Notes: generated by a model from the sequence alone, not told the origin. A stretch of DNA of 64,000 bases from Xanthomonas sp. F10 (GCF_014206815.1 NZ_JACHNP010000001.1:462456-526455), one strand, 5' to 3'; counted from the stretch's first letter, positions 8,144 to 18,061 are shown. A program made the numbers and translations.

Positions 8144-8662
8144 CAGGCATTGCAGCGCGCGCGACAGCAGTGTGGCACCGACGAAGCCGGCCAGGGCGCA
8201 CAGGCCCACCGCGATGACGCTCTCGTAGGACGGGGCGTCGCGTCTGATGAATACGGCCAGCGCCGCGGCGACGCAGACCGCCGAGGTGCCGGCGCCGATC
8301 AGGCCGATGCGCAGATGCGCGCGCCAGCCGCGCAGGCGCGGCCAGGCGCGGGCGGCGAACAGACCGGTCAGCAGCGCCGGCAAGGCGCCGAAGACATAGG
8401 AAAACAGCGCCATCAGCAGGAGCAGCAGCAGCGGAGCGCTGAGGCCGCTGCTCTCTCCGCGGGTCATCGCGATCGCCACCGGCAGCCCGACCACCACGGT
8501 GCCCAGCGGCGGGCCGACGAACAGGAAGGTCGTCACCACGCCAACGCCGACCAGCCAGCGCGGCAGCGGGTCGTTGCCCGCCTCCGCGTCGAGCGGGTCG
8601 ACCTCATCCGCGCGTGCGTCCGGGGCCGCCTGCGACGCAGGCGGCAACGGATCGTGGCTCAC
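8132..8662 (-). CDS. four-helix membrane protein coupled to the M28 peptidase gene
   Basis: This 176-residue protein uses a GTG start at 8662 that overlaps the TGA stop of the upstream peptidase gene (GTGA), a classic coupling arrangement. The first 35 residues are polar and acidic. Four hydrophobic segments follow: LVGVGVVTTFLFVGPPLGTVVVG, LLLLLLMALFSYVFGALPALLTG, LIGAGTSAVCVAAALAVF and VIAVGLCALAGFVGATLL. No named family was recognised. Because it is translated together with an exported peptidase it may act at the same membrane, but nothing in the sequence shows how. Confidence 0.75.
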   Translation of the reverse strand: MSHDPLPPASQAAPDARADEVDPLDAEAGNDPLPRWLVGVGVVTTFLFVGPPLGTVVVGLPVAIAMTRGESSGLSAPLLLLLLMALFSYVFGALPALLTGLFAARAWPRLRGWRAHLRIGLIGAGTSAVCVAAALAVFIRRDAPSYESVIAVGLCALAGFVGATLLSRALQCLRGG

Positions 8663-10335
8663 TGCTTGGCGGGCGCCGCTTGGCGCTGCGCGGCGCTGGC
8701 GTCGCGGGCGGCGCGGAACTCGGAGTCGCGGCTCCAGTTCGGCCACTGCGGCGAATTGGCCAGTTCCTCGCCCAGGGTGTACAGCACCTGCATGTCGCGC
8801 GCGGCGCCGGCGAAGGTCCAGTTCGGCTGCCATTCGTCGCCGGGCTGGTGGTAGCGCTTGGCGGTGTAGTCGTCCGAGGCGGCCTTGCCGGCCGCCACGC
8901 CGCCGTCCACCCAGTCCTGGCCGGCGGCGAAGGACAGCGCCGGCACGCCGCGCTTGGCGAAGGAGAAGTGATCGGAGCGGAAGAAGTAACCGGCTTCCGG
9001 CTTCGGATCAGGCGTGTAGCGCAGGTCCCAGCCCTTGGCCACGCGCTTGAGGTCGTCGAGCAGTTCCAGCTTGGCGGTGCCGTAGATGCCGAAATCACGC
9101 GAGGGCCCGAACGGGCTCATGCCGTCCATGTTGATCACCGCCACCGTGCGCGCCAGCGGATACAGCGGCTTGGAGGCGTAGTACTCCGAGCCGAGCAGGC
9201 CCTTCTCCTCGGCGGTGACCGCCATGAACACCACCGAGCGCTGTGGCGCCGGGCCCTTGGCGAAGGCGCGGGCCAGTTCCAGCAGCGCGGCGACGCCGCT
9301 GGCGTTGTCCAACGCGCCGTTGAAGATGCGGTCGCCCTTGGCGTCGGGCGCGCCCACGCCCAGGTGATCCCAGTGCGCGGTGTAGATGAGGGTGTCGTCC
9401 GGCTGGGTCTTGCCGGGCAGCCGCGCGACCACGTTGTGCGAGGTGATCACCTCCGACTTCACCGCGTAGTCGGCGTACAGGCGCTCGCCCTTCAGCGGCA
9501 CCGGCTTGAAGTCGCGCGATTGCGCCTGCTTCTTCAGCGCATCGAAATCCAGCCCGGCGCGCTTGAACAGCTCCACCGCCAGATCGCGCTGGATCCAGCC
9601 CTCCAGTTCCGGGTGCACCGCCTTGGGATCGTCGCGGACCACGTCGAACATGCTGTTGGTGTTGGAGTTGGCGACGGTGGCCCAGCCGTAGGAGGCCGGT
9701 GCGGTCTCGTGCACGATCAGCACGCCGGCCGCGCCCTGCCGTGCGCCTTCCTCGAACTTGTAGGTCCAGCGGCCGTAGTAGGTCATGCCCTTGCCGTCGA
9801 ACGCACCCTTGCCGGTCTCGAAGTCGGGGTCGTTGATCAGCACCACCGCGATCTTGCCCTTCAGGTCCACGCCCTTGAAGTCGTCCCAGCCGCGCTCGGG
9901 CGCCTTGACCCCATAGCCGACGAACACCAGCGGCGCCCCGTCCAGGGTCACCTGGCTGCTGCCGTCGAGCGCCGCGCGCACGGCGATCTGCTGGCCCTGG
10001 GTCAGAGCCTGGCGCTGGTCGCCGCTGGCGATCGCCAGGCGCGGGGTGCCGACGATGTCGGCGCGGCGCAGCGGCACCGCCTGGGTCCACAGGCGCTTGC
10101 CGTCGCGCAGGTCGCCGCCGGGCTGCAGGCCGGCCGCCTGGAACTGCGCACTCAGATAGGCCACGGTCTTCTCCTCGCCCGCCGAACCCGGGGCGCGGCC
10201 CTCGTAGGCGTCGGAGGCCAGGGTCTTGACGTCGGCGGACAAGCGCTTGGTGTCGAAGGTCGGTGCGGGCGGCGGTGCCGCCAGGCAGGCGCCAGACAGC
10301 GCAAGAGCCAACGCGCTCACGATCGGTCGTTTCAC
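8659..10335 (-). CDS. secreted M28-family zinc aminopeptidase with PA domain
   Basis: The 558-residue exported peptidase starts at GTG 10335, behind a GAGGGGA ribosome-binding site, and opens with a signal peptide (VKRPIVSALALALSGACLA). A PA insertion domain (about 120-270, with ADYAV and GAAGVLIVHE) precedes the M28 catalytic core. The zinc ligands are readable in order: H and D of TAHWDHLG, D of NGALDNASGVAALLE, the EE pair of AVTAEEKGLLGSEYY, D of INMDGMSPFG, and H of RSDHFSFAKRGVP. The family removes N-terminal residues from peptides in the periplasm or outside the cell. The downstream membrane gene overlaps it by 4 bp. The assignment is firm; the peptide specificity is unknown. Confidence 0.92.
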   Translation of the reverse strand: MKRPIVSALALALSGACLAAPPPAPTFDTKRLSADVKTLASDAYEGRAPGSAGEEKTVAYLSAQFQAAGLQPGGDLRDGKRLWTQAVPLRRADIVGTPRLAIASGDQRQALTQGQQIAVRAALDGSSQVTLDGAPLVFVGYGVKAPERGWDDFKGVDLKGKIAVVLINDPDFETGKGAFDGKGMTYYGRWTYKFEEGARQGAAGVLIVHETAPASYGWATVANSNTNSMFDVVRDDPKAVHPELEGWIQRDLAVELFKRAGLDFDALKKQAQSRDFKPVPLKGERLYADYAVKSEVITSHNVVARLPGKTQPDDTLIYTAHWDHLGVGAPDAKGDRIFNGALDNASGVAALLELARAFAKGPAPQRSVVFMAVTAEEKGLLGSEYYASKPLYPLARTVAVINMDGMSPFGPSRDFGIYGTAKLELLDDLKRVAKGWDLRYTPDPKPEAGYFFRSDHFSFAKRGVPALSFAAGQDWVDGGVAAGKAASDDYTAKRYHQPGDEWQPNWTFAGAARDMQVLYTLGEELANSPQWPNWSRDSEFRAARDASAAQRQAAPAKQ

Positions 10336-10641
10336 TCGGTTCCCCTCGGCAGAGACAAAGAAGGTCGAGTGTAGCGGCGCCCTTACCGGGTCGTGATGGG
10401 TCGAACGACCACCATACGTGCGCTGTCGCAAAAATTTATTGTGATTAACCGCTCAAATACGAAGCTGAACATGCTCTAATGCCGCGCTCGCGCACCGCGG
10501 GGCCGCGCCGATCCGGTGGCCCATGCCGATCCGCGCGCCCGCCCTGGCTTCCACCCAAGCCCGGCGTGGAGCCCATCACTCCCCACCCTCGCCTGGGCCG
10601 CTCCGACTGCGGGGCCGGCTCGCTTCCGGAGACCTGCCGAG

Positions 10642-12099
10642 ATGTCGATGTCCCCCCTCCCCCGCATCACCCGCTGCGTGCTGGCCGCCGCGCTGCTGGC
10701 CGCCAGCGGGTCGGCCTGGAGTTACGCGATCAGCAAAGGCACGGTGGTGGACGACCGCGGCAACGCGGTGCAGCTGCGCGGCGTCAACTGGTTCGGCTTC
10801 GAAGGCAGCGCGCACACCGTGCACGGCCTGTGGGCGCGCAACTGGAAGGACATGATCACGCAGATGCAGGGCCTGGGCTTCAACGCCGTGCGCCTGCCGT
10901 TCTGCCCGCAGACCCTGCGCGGCGTCGCGCCGACCAGCATCGACTACGGCCGCAACCCGGACCTGCAGGGCCTGAGCTCGCTGCAGGTGCTGGACAAGGT
11001 GGTCAACGAGTTCAGCAGCCGCGGCATGTACGTGCTGCTGGACCACCACTCGCCCGATTGCCAGGGCATCTCCGAGTTCTGGTACACCGACTCCTACAGC
11101 GAGCAGCAGTGGCTCAGCGACCTGAGCTTCGTGGCCAAGCGCTATGCGTCGGTGCCGGGCGTGATCGGCATCGACCTGAAGAACGAGCCGAACGGTCGCA
11201 ACACCTGGGGCACCGGCAACCTCAAGACCGACTGGAACAAGGCGGTCGAGCGCGCGGCGGCGGCGGTGCTGAAGGTGGCGCCGAAGTGGCTGATCGTGGT
11301 CGAGGGCATCACCGACAACCCGACCTGCTCCAGCAGCAACGGCTACTGGTGGGGCGGCAACCTCGAACCGCTGACCTGCACCAGGCTCAACGTGCCGGCC
11401 AACCGCCTGCTGCTGTCGCCGCACGTGTACGGCCCCGACGTGAACTGGCAGCCCTACTTCGGCGACGGCAGCTTCCCGGCCAACATGCCGGCGATCTGGG
11501 AGCGCCAGTTCGGCCAGCTGACCCAGCGCGGCTACGCCATGATGATCGGCGAGTTCGGCGGCAACGAAGGCCGCAACCAGGCGCAGGATCCGATCCTGCA
11601 GAAGGCGCTGATCGACTACCTGATCAAGAAGAACATCCGCAGCGGCTTCTACTGGGCCTGGAACCCCAACAGCCGCGACACCGGCGGCGTGCTCGACGAC
11701 GACTGGACTACCGTGCGCACCGACAAGATGGCCGGGCTCAAGCGGCTGTGGGGCGACACCAGCGGCACCACGCCGACGCCCACCCCGACGCCGACGCCCA
11801 CCCCCGAGCCGCCCCCGACGCCCACGCCGACCCCGGCACCGGGCAGCGCCAGCTTCAGCACCAAGATCATCGTCGACAGCGACTGGAACGCCGGCTACTG
11901 CGAACGCGTGCAGGTGACCAACAGCGGCAGCGCCACCGGCAACTGGGCGGTCACCCTGTCCATCAGCGGCACCGTCAACAACCTGTGGAACGCCACCTGG
12001 ACGCAGTCCGGCACCACGCTCAGCGCCAGCGGCGTGGACTGGAACAAGACCCTGGCCCCCGGCGCCACCGCCGAGTTCGGGTTCTGCGCCGCCCGCTGA
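10642..12099 (+). CDS. engXCA: secreted GH5 endoglucanase with Pro-Thr linker and CBM2-type domain
   Basis: This extracellular cellulase hydrolyses internal beta-1,4-glucan bonds. Its 485 residues comprise a signal peptide ending ASGSAWS, a GH5 catalytic domain (about 27-375), a linker of repeated Thr-Pro (376-400) and a C-terminal cellulose-binding module of the CBM2 type (about 401-485, with two Cys and NAGYCERVQVTN). The GH5 acid/base Glu is in LKNEPNG and the nucleophile Glu in MIGEFGG. It closely matches the Xanthomonas EngXCA major endoglucanase, secreted by the type II pathway. ATG 10642 has GGAGA 9 bp upstream; a second ATG at 10648 is possible. A paralogue follows directly downstream. 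Confidence 0.93.
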   Translation: MSMSPLPRITRCVLAAALLAASGSAWSYAISKGTVVDDRGNAVQLRGVNWFGFEGSAHTVHGLWARNWKDMITQMQGLGFNAVRLPFCPQTLRGVAPTSIDYGRNPDLQGLSSLQVLDKVVNEFSSRGMYVLLDHHSPDCQGISEFWYTDSYSEQQWLSDLSFVAKRYASVPGVIGIDLKNEPNGRNTWGTGNLKTDWNKAVERAAAAVLKVAPKWLIVVEGITDNPTCSSSNGYWWGGNLEPLTCTRLNVPANRLLLSPHVYGPDVNWQPYFGDGSFPANMPAIWERQFGQLTQRGYAMMIGEFGGNEGRNQAQDPILQKALIDYLIKKNIRSGFYWAWNPNSRDTGGVLDDDWTTVRTDKMAGLKRLWGDTSGTTPTPTPTPTPTPEPPPTPTPTPAPGSASFSTKIIVDSDWNAGYCERVQVTNSGSATGNWAVTLSISGTVNNLWNATWTQSGTTLSASGVDWNKTLAPGATAEFGFCAAR

Positions 12100-12140
12100 A
12101 GGCAGCGCCATCGCCTCGCGCCCCACGTGGGGTAACACGC

Positions 12141-12170
12141 CAACGGCAGCGTCCCTCGACGCTGCCGTTG
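12141..12170 (+). terminator. intrinsic terminator after the first cellulase
   Basis: CAACGGCAGCGTC (12141-12153) pairs perfectly with GACGCTGCCGTTG (12158-12170) around CCTC. It lies 42 bp after the stop and separates the two cellulase transcripts. Confidence 0.75.
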
Positions 12171-12357
12171 ACGTTTGCAGCGGGCAACTGCGCGCCCGTG
12201 GACACCACCACGGCACCTGCGCGCAATCGGTGGACAAGCCCGTCTTCTGCAACGGCAGTCACGGCCGCCATGGCGGACACTGCCGATCATCGCCGCCAAG
12301 CATCCGCCCCCCCCTTGGCTGGCGCACTCCGCACCGGCCGCCATCGGAGCCATCGCG

Positions 12358-13833
12358 ATGAATCGGTCCCTGCACTCCCGTATCACCCGCTGCCTGCTCG
12401 CCGCGGCGCTCGTGGCGGCCAGCGGCTCGGCCTGGAGCTACGCCATCCAGCAAGGCAAGGTGGTGGACGACGCCGGCAACGCCGTGCAGTTGCGCGGCGT
12501 CAACTGGTTCGGTTTCGAGACCTCGCAGCACACCGTGCACGGCCTGTGGGCGCGCAACTGGAAGGACATGATCACGCAGATGCAGGGCCTGGGCTTCAAC
12601 GCCGTGCGCCTGCCGTTCTGCCCGCAGACGCTGCAGGCGGTGTCGCCCGGCAGCATCGACTACAGCCGCAATGCGGACCTGCAGGGCCTGAACTCGCTGC
12701 AGATCCTGGACAAGGTGATCAACGAACTCAGCAGCCGCGGCATGTACGTGCTGCTCGACCACCACACGCCGGACTGCAACGCCATCTCCGAACTCTGGTA
12801 CACCGGCAGCTACAGCGAGCAACAATGGCTGGACGACCTGAGCTTCGTCGCCAAGCGCTACGCATCGGTGCCGGGCGTGATCGGCCTGGACCTGAAGAAC
12901 GAGCCGCACGGCGCCGCCACCTGGGGCAGCGGCAATGCCGCCACCGACTGGAACAAGGCGGCCGAGCGCGCGGCGGCGGCGGTGCTGAAGGCGGCGCCGA
13001 ACTGGCTGATCGTGGTCGAGGGCATCGCCGACACCCCGACCTGTTCGAGCAGCACCGCGCACTTCTGGGGCGAGAACCTGGAACCGCTGGCTTGCACGCC
13101 GCTGTCCATTCCGGCCAACCGCCTGCTGCTCGCCCCGCACGTGTACGGGCCGGACGTGTCCATGCAGTCCTACTTCAACGCCTCCAATTTCCCGGCCAAC
13201 ATGCCGGCGATCTGGGAGCAGCATTTCGGCCGGTTCGTCCAGGCCGGCCACGCGCTGCTGCTGGGCGAGTTCGGCGGCAAGTACGGCCAGGGCAACCCGC
13301 TGGACGTGCAGTGGCAGAACGCGCTGGTCGACTACCTGATCGGCAAGGGCATCCACAGCGGCTTCTACTGGTCGTGGAACCCGAACAGCGGCGACACCGG
13401 CGGCATCCTCAACGACGACTGGAGCACGGTGCGCACCGACAAGGTGAACCTGCTGAAGAAGCTGTGGGACGGCGACGGCGGCAGCAGCGGTGGTGGCGGC
13501 AACGGTGTTGGGGGTGGTGGCAACGGCGGTGGAGGTGGTGGCAACGGCGGTGGCGGAACGCCCACGCCGCCGCCGTCCGGCAGCAGCTTCAGCACCAAGG
13601 TGCTGGTGGACAGCGACTGGAACGCCGGCTACTGCAATCGCGTGCAGGTGACCAACACCGGCGGCAGCAGCGGCGACTGGACCGCCACCCTGTCGATCAG
13701 CGGCACCATCAGCAACCTGTGGAACGCCACCTGGACGCAGTCCGGCACCACGCTCAGCGCCAGCGGCGTGGACTGGAACAAGACCCTGGCCCCGGGCGCG
13801 ACCGCCGAGTTCGGCTTCTGTGCCGCGCGCTGA
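12358..13833 (+). CDS. secreted GH5 endoglucanase paralogue with Gly-rich linker and CBM2-type domain
   Basis: This 491-residue cellulase is a tandem copy of the gene at 10642. It has a signal peptide (LAAALVAASGSAWS), a GH5 domain (about 28-377) with acid/base Glu in LKNEPHG and nucleophile Glu in LLGEFGG, and the same C-terminal cellulose-binding module (NAGYCNRVQVTN). The linker differs: a Gly/Asn/Ser run of about 35 residues replaces Thr-Pro repeats. The catalytic and binding modules are nearly collinear with the neighbour, and the last 40 residues are almost identical, which suggests duplication with gene conversion at the 3' end. ATG 12358 follows a GGAG motif. Each copy has its own terminator. 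Confidence 0.93.
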   Translation: MNRSLHSRITRCLLAAALVAASGSAWSYAIQQGKVVDDAGNAVQLRGVNWFGFETSQHTVHGLWARNWKDMITQMQGLGFNAVRLPFCPQTLQAVSPGSIDYSRNADLQGLNSLQILDKVINELSSRGMYVLLDHHTPDCNAISELWYTGSYSEQQWLDDLSFVAKRYASVPGVIGLDLKNEPHGAATWGSGNAATDWNKAAERAAAAVLKAAPNWLIVVEGIADTPTCSSSTAHFWGENLEPLACTPLSIPANRLLLAPHVYGPDVSMQSYFNASNFPANMPAIWEQHFGRFVQAGHALLLGEFGGKYGQGNPLDVQWQNALVDYLIGKGIHSGFYWSWNPNSGDTGGILNDDWSTVRTDKVNLLKKLWDGDGGSSGGGGNGVGGGGNGGGGGGNGGGGTPTPPPSGSSFSTKVLVDSDWNAGYCNRVQVTNTGGSSGDWTATLSISGTISNLWNATWTQSGTTLSASGVDWNKTLAPGATAEFGFCAAR

Positions 13834-13860
13834 GCGCTGAGCGCTCCACGGCAGGCCTAA

Positions 13861-13908
13861 CGGCATCGCGCACGGCCATTCCCGCGGGGATGGCCGTGCG
13901 CGATGCCG
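13861..13908 (+). terminator. strong hairpin after the second cellulase
   Basis: A 19-bp perfect stem (13861-13879 with 13890-13908) surrounds a GC-rich 10-nt loop, 27 bp after the stop codon. There is no U-tract, but the stem is exceptionally stable. Confidence 0.75.
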
Positions 13909-14006
13909 TCCGCCTGCCCGGCATGCCGCGGTGTGCCATCAGTCACGTTCCCGCGGCCGCCGCCGCCCCTCTATGCTGGCGCATTGTCCACACTCAGGCC
14001 CGGCCC

Positions 14007-16892
14007 ATGCTCCGACCCTTGTCGCTGTTGATCTCCAGCATCCTCACCCTCGGCACCGGCGCCGCCCTGGTGGCCGCGCCGTCGGCCCTGGCCGCGGCCA
14101 CGCCGGGCCAGGCGACCGCGCCGGAGATCGCCTACACCCGCTTCACTCTGCCCAACGGCCTGACCGTGGTCGTGCACGAGGACCACAAGGCGCCGGTGGT
14201 GGCGGTGAGCATCTGGTACCACATCGGCTCGGGCGACGAGCCGGCCGGCAAGACCGGCTTCGCGCACCTGTTCGAGCACCTGATGTTCTCCGGCTCGGAG
14301 AACCACAAGGGCACCTACTTCCAGCCGTTCGAGAAGGTCGGCGCCACCGACATGAACGGCACCACCTGGTTCGACCGCACCAACTACTTCGAGACCGTGC
14401 CGACCACCGCGCTAGACACCGCGCTGTGGATGGAATCGGACCGCATGGGCCACCTGCTTGGCGCGATCGGCCAGAAGGAACTGGACACCCAGCGCGGCGT
14501 GGTCCAGAACGAGAAGCGCCAGGGCCAGAACCGCCCCTACGGCCGCGTCGACGAGAACATCCTGGCCAACATCTTCCCGGCCAACCATCCGTACCAGCAC
14601 GACACCATCGGCTCGATGGCCGACCTCGACGCGGCCTCGCTGGACGACGTCAAACAGTGGTTCCACGACAACTACGGCGCTGCCAACACCACCCTGGTGC
14701 TGGCCGGCGACATCACCGTGGCGCAGGCCAAGGCCAAGGCCGAGCAGTACTTCGGCGACATCCCCGCCGGCCGCCCGGTGCCGCGTCAACAGCCGTGGAT
14801 CACCCCGCTGGCCAAGCAGACCCGCGGCGTGCAGCACGACCACGTCGCGCAGCCGCGCATCTACCGCACCTGGGTGGCGCCGCAGCTGGGCACCGACGAC
14901 GCGGTGCTGCTGGACCTGGCCACCACCGTGCTCGGCGGCGGCAAGACCAGCCGCCTGTACCAGCGCCTGGTCTACCGCGACAAGCTGGCCGACGACGTCT
15001 CCGCCGGCCTGCAGTCGTTCGCGCTGGCCAGCCAGTTGCAGATCACCGCCGACGTGAAGGAAGGCGTGGACCCGGCCAAGGTCGAGGCCGCCATCGCCGA
15101 CGAACTGCAGAAGTTCCTGGCCGAAGGCCCCACCGCCGACGAACTGCAGCGCGCCCAGGTCGGCTACCGCGCCGGCTTCGTGCGCGGCCTGGAGAAGGTC
15201 GGCGGCTTCGGCGGCAAGGCCACCGTGCTGGCCGAGGGCCAGGTCTACCGCAACGATCCGGGCGCCTACAAGAAGGACCTGCAGCGCGCGCAGGACGCCA
15301 CCGTCGCCAGCGTGCGCAAGGCCGCCGACACCTGGTTCGGCAAGGGCGACTACCTGCTGACCGTGCTGCCGGCGCCGGAGGGCTTCGATCCGGCGGCCGA
15401 GGACAAGGCGGTGAAGCCGCTGCCCGCCGCGCCGGGCAAGCCCGCGCCGAAGGTGCCGGCCAAGGGCAACTACAGCGTCGGCAAGACCCAGGTCGACCGC
15501 GCCGCCGGCGTGCCGGACACCACCCAGTTCCCGAGCCTGAGCTTCCCGCAGCTGCAGCGCGGCAAGCTCAAGAACGGCATCGAGGTGGTGCTGGCCGAGC
15601 GCCACACCATCCCGGTCACGCAGATCCAGCTGCTGTTCGATGCCGGCTACGCGACCGACCGCGGCAGCAAGCTCGGCACCGCCAACTTCACCGCGGCGCT
15701 GATGAACGAGAGCACCCGCAACCTGGATTCGGTGGACGTGGCGCAGCGCCGCCAGCGCCTGGGCGCGATGACCAGCGTGTCCTGCGAGCTGGACAGCTGC
15801 GACGCCTCGCTCAACGCGCTCAACGACCAGTTGGCGCCGTCGCTGGAACTGTTCGCCGACATCGTGCGCAACCCGGCGTTCAAGGCCGACGACATCGAGC
15901 GCATCCGCGGCCAGTGGCTGGCCTCGATCGCGCAGGAGAAGACCCAGCCGCAGGGCCTGGCGCTGCGCACCCTGCCGCCGCTGCTGTACGGCCCGACCCA
16001 TCCGTACGGCGTGCCGCTCACCGGCACCGGCACCGAGGCGGCGATCAAGAGCCTGACCGCGGGCGACCTGAGCGCGTTCCAGAACAACTGGCTGCGTCCG
16101 GACAACGTGCGCATCCTGGTCGCCGGCGACACCACCCTGGACAAGATCATCCCGCAGCTGGATGCCGCGTTCGGCGACTGGCAGGCCCCGTCCGGCAAGC
16201 GCCCGACCAAGAGCCTGCCGCAGGTGGCCGCGCAGCCCAAGCCGCGCGTGTTCCTGATCAACCGCGACGACGCCCCGCAGTCGCTGATCCTGGCCGGCCT
16301 GCTGGCGCCCTCGACCAAGGCGCCGAACAACCTGGCGATCGGCGTGGCCAACGGCGCCTTCGGCGGCACCTTCACCTCGCGCCTGAACATGAACCTGCGC
16401 GAGGACAAGCGCTGGGCCTACGGCGCCAACAGCTTCATGATCGACGCGATCGGCCAGCGCCCGTTCCTGTTCTTCGCCCCGGTGCAGACCGACAAGACCG
16501 CCGAATCGGCCGCCGAGATCCTCAAGGAAGCCAAGGCCGTGGTCGGCGACAAGCCGCTGACCGCCGCCGAGATCGCCAAGATCAAGGAACAGCGCGTGCG
16601 CGCCCTGCCGGGCAGCTTCGAGACCACCGGCGCGGTGCTCAGCGCGATGGAAGGCATCGTCCAGTACGGCCGCCCGGACGACTACGTGCAGACGCTGAAG
16701 ACGCGCCTGGAAGCGGTCGACCAGCCGGCGGCGGAAGCGGCGATCAAGGAGATCGTGGCGCCGCAGGCGATGACCTGGGTCATCGTCGGCGACCTCAAGC
16801 AGATCGAAGCGCCGGTGCGCGCGTTGAAGCTGGGCGAGGTGCAGGTGCTGGACAGCGACGGCCAGCCGGTCAAGGCGAAGGCCAAGCCGTAA
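14007..16892 (+). CDS. secreted M16-family zinc peptidase, two-module
   Basis: The 961-residue pitrilysin/insulinase-family protein has a signal peptide (LISSILTLGTGAALVAAPSALAAA) and two tandem M16 halves. The first half (about 45-460) carries the inverted zinc motif HLFEH near residue 90, with the downstream Glu in LDTQRGVVQNEKRQGQ. The second half (about 520-950) lacks HxxEH and has the non-catalytic closing role usual in this family, with a GGTFTSRLNMNLREDKRWAYG segment typical of it. It probably degrades peptides in the periplasm. The ATG at 14007 has only a weak AGG upstream. A 66-bp copy of its 3' end survives at 18062. Confidence 0.93.
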   Translation: MLRPLSLLISSILTLGTGAALVAAPSALAAATPGQATAPEIAYTRFTLPNGLTVVVHEDHKAPVVAVSIWYHIGSGDEPAGKTGFAHLFEHLMFSGSENHKGTYFQPFEKVGATDMNGTTWFDRTNYFETVPTTALDTALWMESDRMGHLLGAIGQKELDTQRGVVQNEKRQGQNRPYGRVDENILANIFPANHPYQHDTIGSMADLDAASLDDVKQWFHDNYGAANTTLVLAGDITVAQAKAKAEQYFGDIPAGRPVPRQQPWITPLAKQTRGVQHDHVAQPRIYRTWVAPQLGTDDAVLLDLATTVLGGGKTSRLYQRLVYRDKLADDVSAGLQSFALASQLQITADVKEGVDPAKVEAAIADELQKFLAEGPTADELQRAQVGYRAGFVRGLEKVGGFGGKATVLAEGQVYRNDPGAYKKDLQRAQDATVASVRKAADTWFGKGDYLLTVLPAPEGFDPAAEDKAVKPLPAAPGKPAPKVPAKGNYSVGKTQVDRAAGVPDTTQFPSLSFPQLQRGKLKNGIEVVLAERHTIPVTQIQLLFDAGYATDRGSKLGTANFTAALMNESTRNLDSVDVAQRRQRLGAMTSVSCELDSCDASLNALNDQLAPSLELFADIVRNPAFKADDIERIRGQWLASIAQEKTQPQGLALRTLPPLLYGPTHPYGVPLTGTGTEAAIKSLTAGDLSAFQNNWLRPDNVRILVAGDTTLDKIIPQLDAAFGDWQAPSGKRPTKSLPQVAAQPKPRVFLINRDDAPQSLILAGLLAPSTKAPNNLAIGVANGAFGGTFTSRLNMNLREDKRWAYGANSFMIDAIGQRPFLFFAPVQTDKTAESAAEILKEAKAVVGDKPLTAAEIAKIKEQRVRALPGSFETTGAVLSAMEGIVQYGRPDDYVQTLKTRLEAVDQPAAEAAIKEIVAPQAMTWVIVGDLKQIEAPVRALKLGEVQVLDSDGQPVKAKAKP

Positions 16893-16901
16893 CGCCGCAC
16901 A

Positions 16902-16928
16902 CGCATGGCGGCGTTGCCCCGCCATGCG
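16902..16928 (+). terminator. hairpin after the M16 peptidase
   Basis: CGCATGGCGG (16902-16911) pairs with CCGCCATGCG (16919-16928) around a 7-nt loop, 10 bp past the stop codon. Confidence 0.6.
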
Positions 16929-17173
16929 CCACGCGCCGACGCCAGCATCGGGCGTCGGCGCCATCGCAACGCAGCGCCATCGCGCGATGCGACATGCGAC
17001 ACGCGACGACAGGGAACGTGCAGGCTGCACTGCGGCGCAGCCTGCAAGCACCGGCCGCCCTGGCTTGCGCGGGTCGCGGATGGGTCGCCAAGGCGGCGCG
17101 CAGCGCCTGTCCTTCACGGCTCCTGGCCGCAGCGCTTGGTATCCGGAAGGCCTGTTCTCGCCCGCTGCCGCCG

Positions 17174-17962
17174 ATGCCGACCGCTTCTCCCCGCCGCGCC
17201 GACGCCGCGCCGAACATCCGCGTCGGCTGCGCCGGCTGGTCGATCGCCAGCACGCAGCGCGCCTTGGTCGGCGACGGCGCCAGCCAGCTGGCGCGCTATG
17301 CCACCCGCTTCGACGCGGTCGAGATCAATTCCACGTTCTACCGCGCCCACCGCGCGAGCACCTACCAGCGCTGGGCCGACAGCGTGCCGGCGGCGTTCCG
17401 CTTCTCGGCCAAGCTGCCACGCACGATTACCCACGACGCGCGGCTGTACCGCGTCGGGCCGCTGCTGCAGACCTTCCTCGGCGAGGTCGGCCATCTCGGC
17501 GACAAGCTCGGCTGCCTGCTGGTGCAACTGCCGCCCAGCCTGGCCTTCGATGCGCGCACCGCCGCCACTTTCTTCGCGATGCTGCGGCGCCGCTGGAACG
17601 GCGGCATCGCCTGCGAACCGCGCCATGCCAGCTGGTTCAGCGCACGCGCCGAGGCGCTGTGGCAGCGCCACCGCATCGCGCGCGTGGCCGCCGACCCTGC
17701 CCTCAACGCTACCGCCGCGCAGCCGGGAGGGGCGGCGGCGCCGGCATACTGGCGCTGGCACGGCGCGCCGCGCATCTACTACAGCGACTACGCCGCCGCC
17801 ACGCTGCGCGGCCTGGCCGAGCGCGTCGTCGCCGCCACGCCGCACCCGGACCCGGGCGACGCCTGGGTGATCTTCGACAACACCGCGCTCGGCCACGCCC
17901 TCGACAACGCCGCCACGCTGCAAACGCAGTTGCGCGCGCTCGGCGTCGGTGCCGCCGGCTGA
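17174..17962 (+). CDS. DUF72 family protein (YecE-like)
   Basis: This 262-residue cytoplasmic protein has the DUF72 TIM-barrel signatures: RVGCAGWSI near residue 16, ARYATRFDAVEINSTFYR near 39, FRFSAKLPRTITHD near 76, GPLLQTFL, LGCLLVQLPPSLAFD, and a C-terminal AWVIFDNTALGHALDNA. The family (YecE in Escherichia coli) is universal but its reaction is unknown; the barrel and conserved EINSTFY and FDN motifs suggest an enzyme. Homologues are often 240-300 residues, so this is full length. The ATG at 17174 has no clear ribosome-binding site, and the frame stays open upstream, so the start could lie a little earlier. Confidence 0.88.
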   Translation: MPTASPRRADAAPNIRVGCAGWSIASTQRALVGDGASQLARYATRFDAVEINSTFYRAHRASTYQRWADSVPAAFRFSAKLPRTITHDARLYRVGPLLQTFLGEVGHLGDKLGCLLVQLPPSLAFDARTAATFFAMLRRRWNGGIACEPRHASWFSARAEALWQRHRIARVAADPALNATAAQPGGAAAPAYWRWHGAPRIYYSDYAAATLRGLAERVVAATPHPDPGDAWVIFDNTALGHALDNAATLQTQLRALGVGAAG

Positions 17963-18061
17963 CCAGCACACCCCGCCGGTGCGCGCGATGTGCGCGGACA
18001 TCCGCGCCCGTACGGCTGCAACCAACCCCTCGTTCGCCGCCCCTGTAAGCGCGGGCCCAGC

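Noticed and set aside
14412-17117. 901-codon minus-strand open frame across the M16 peptidase
   Set aside because: It mirrors the codon-position bias of the M16 gene and has no domain or start signal.
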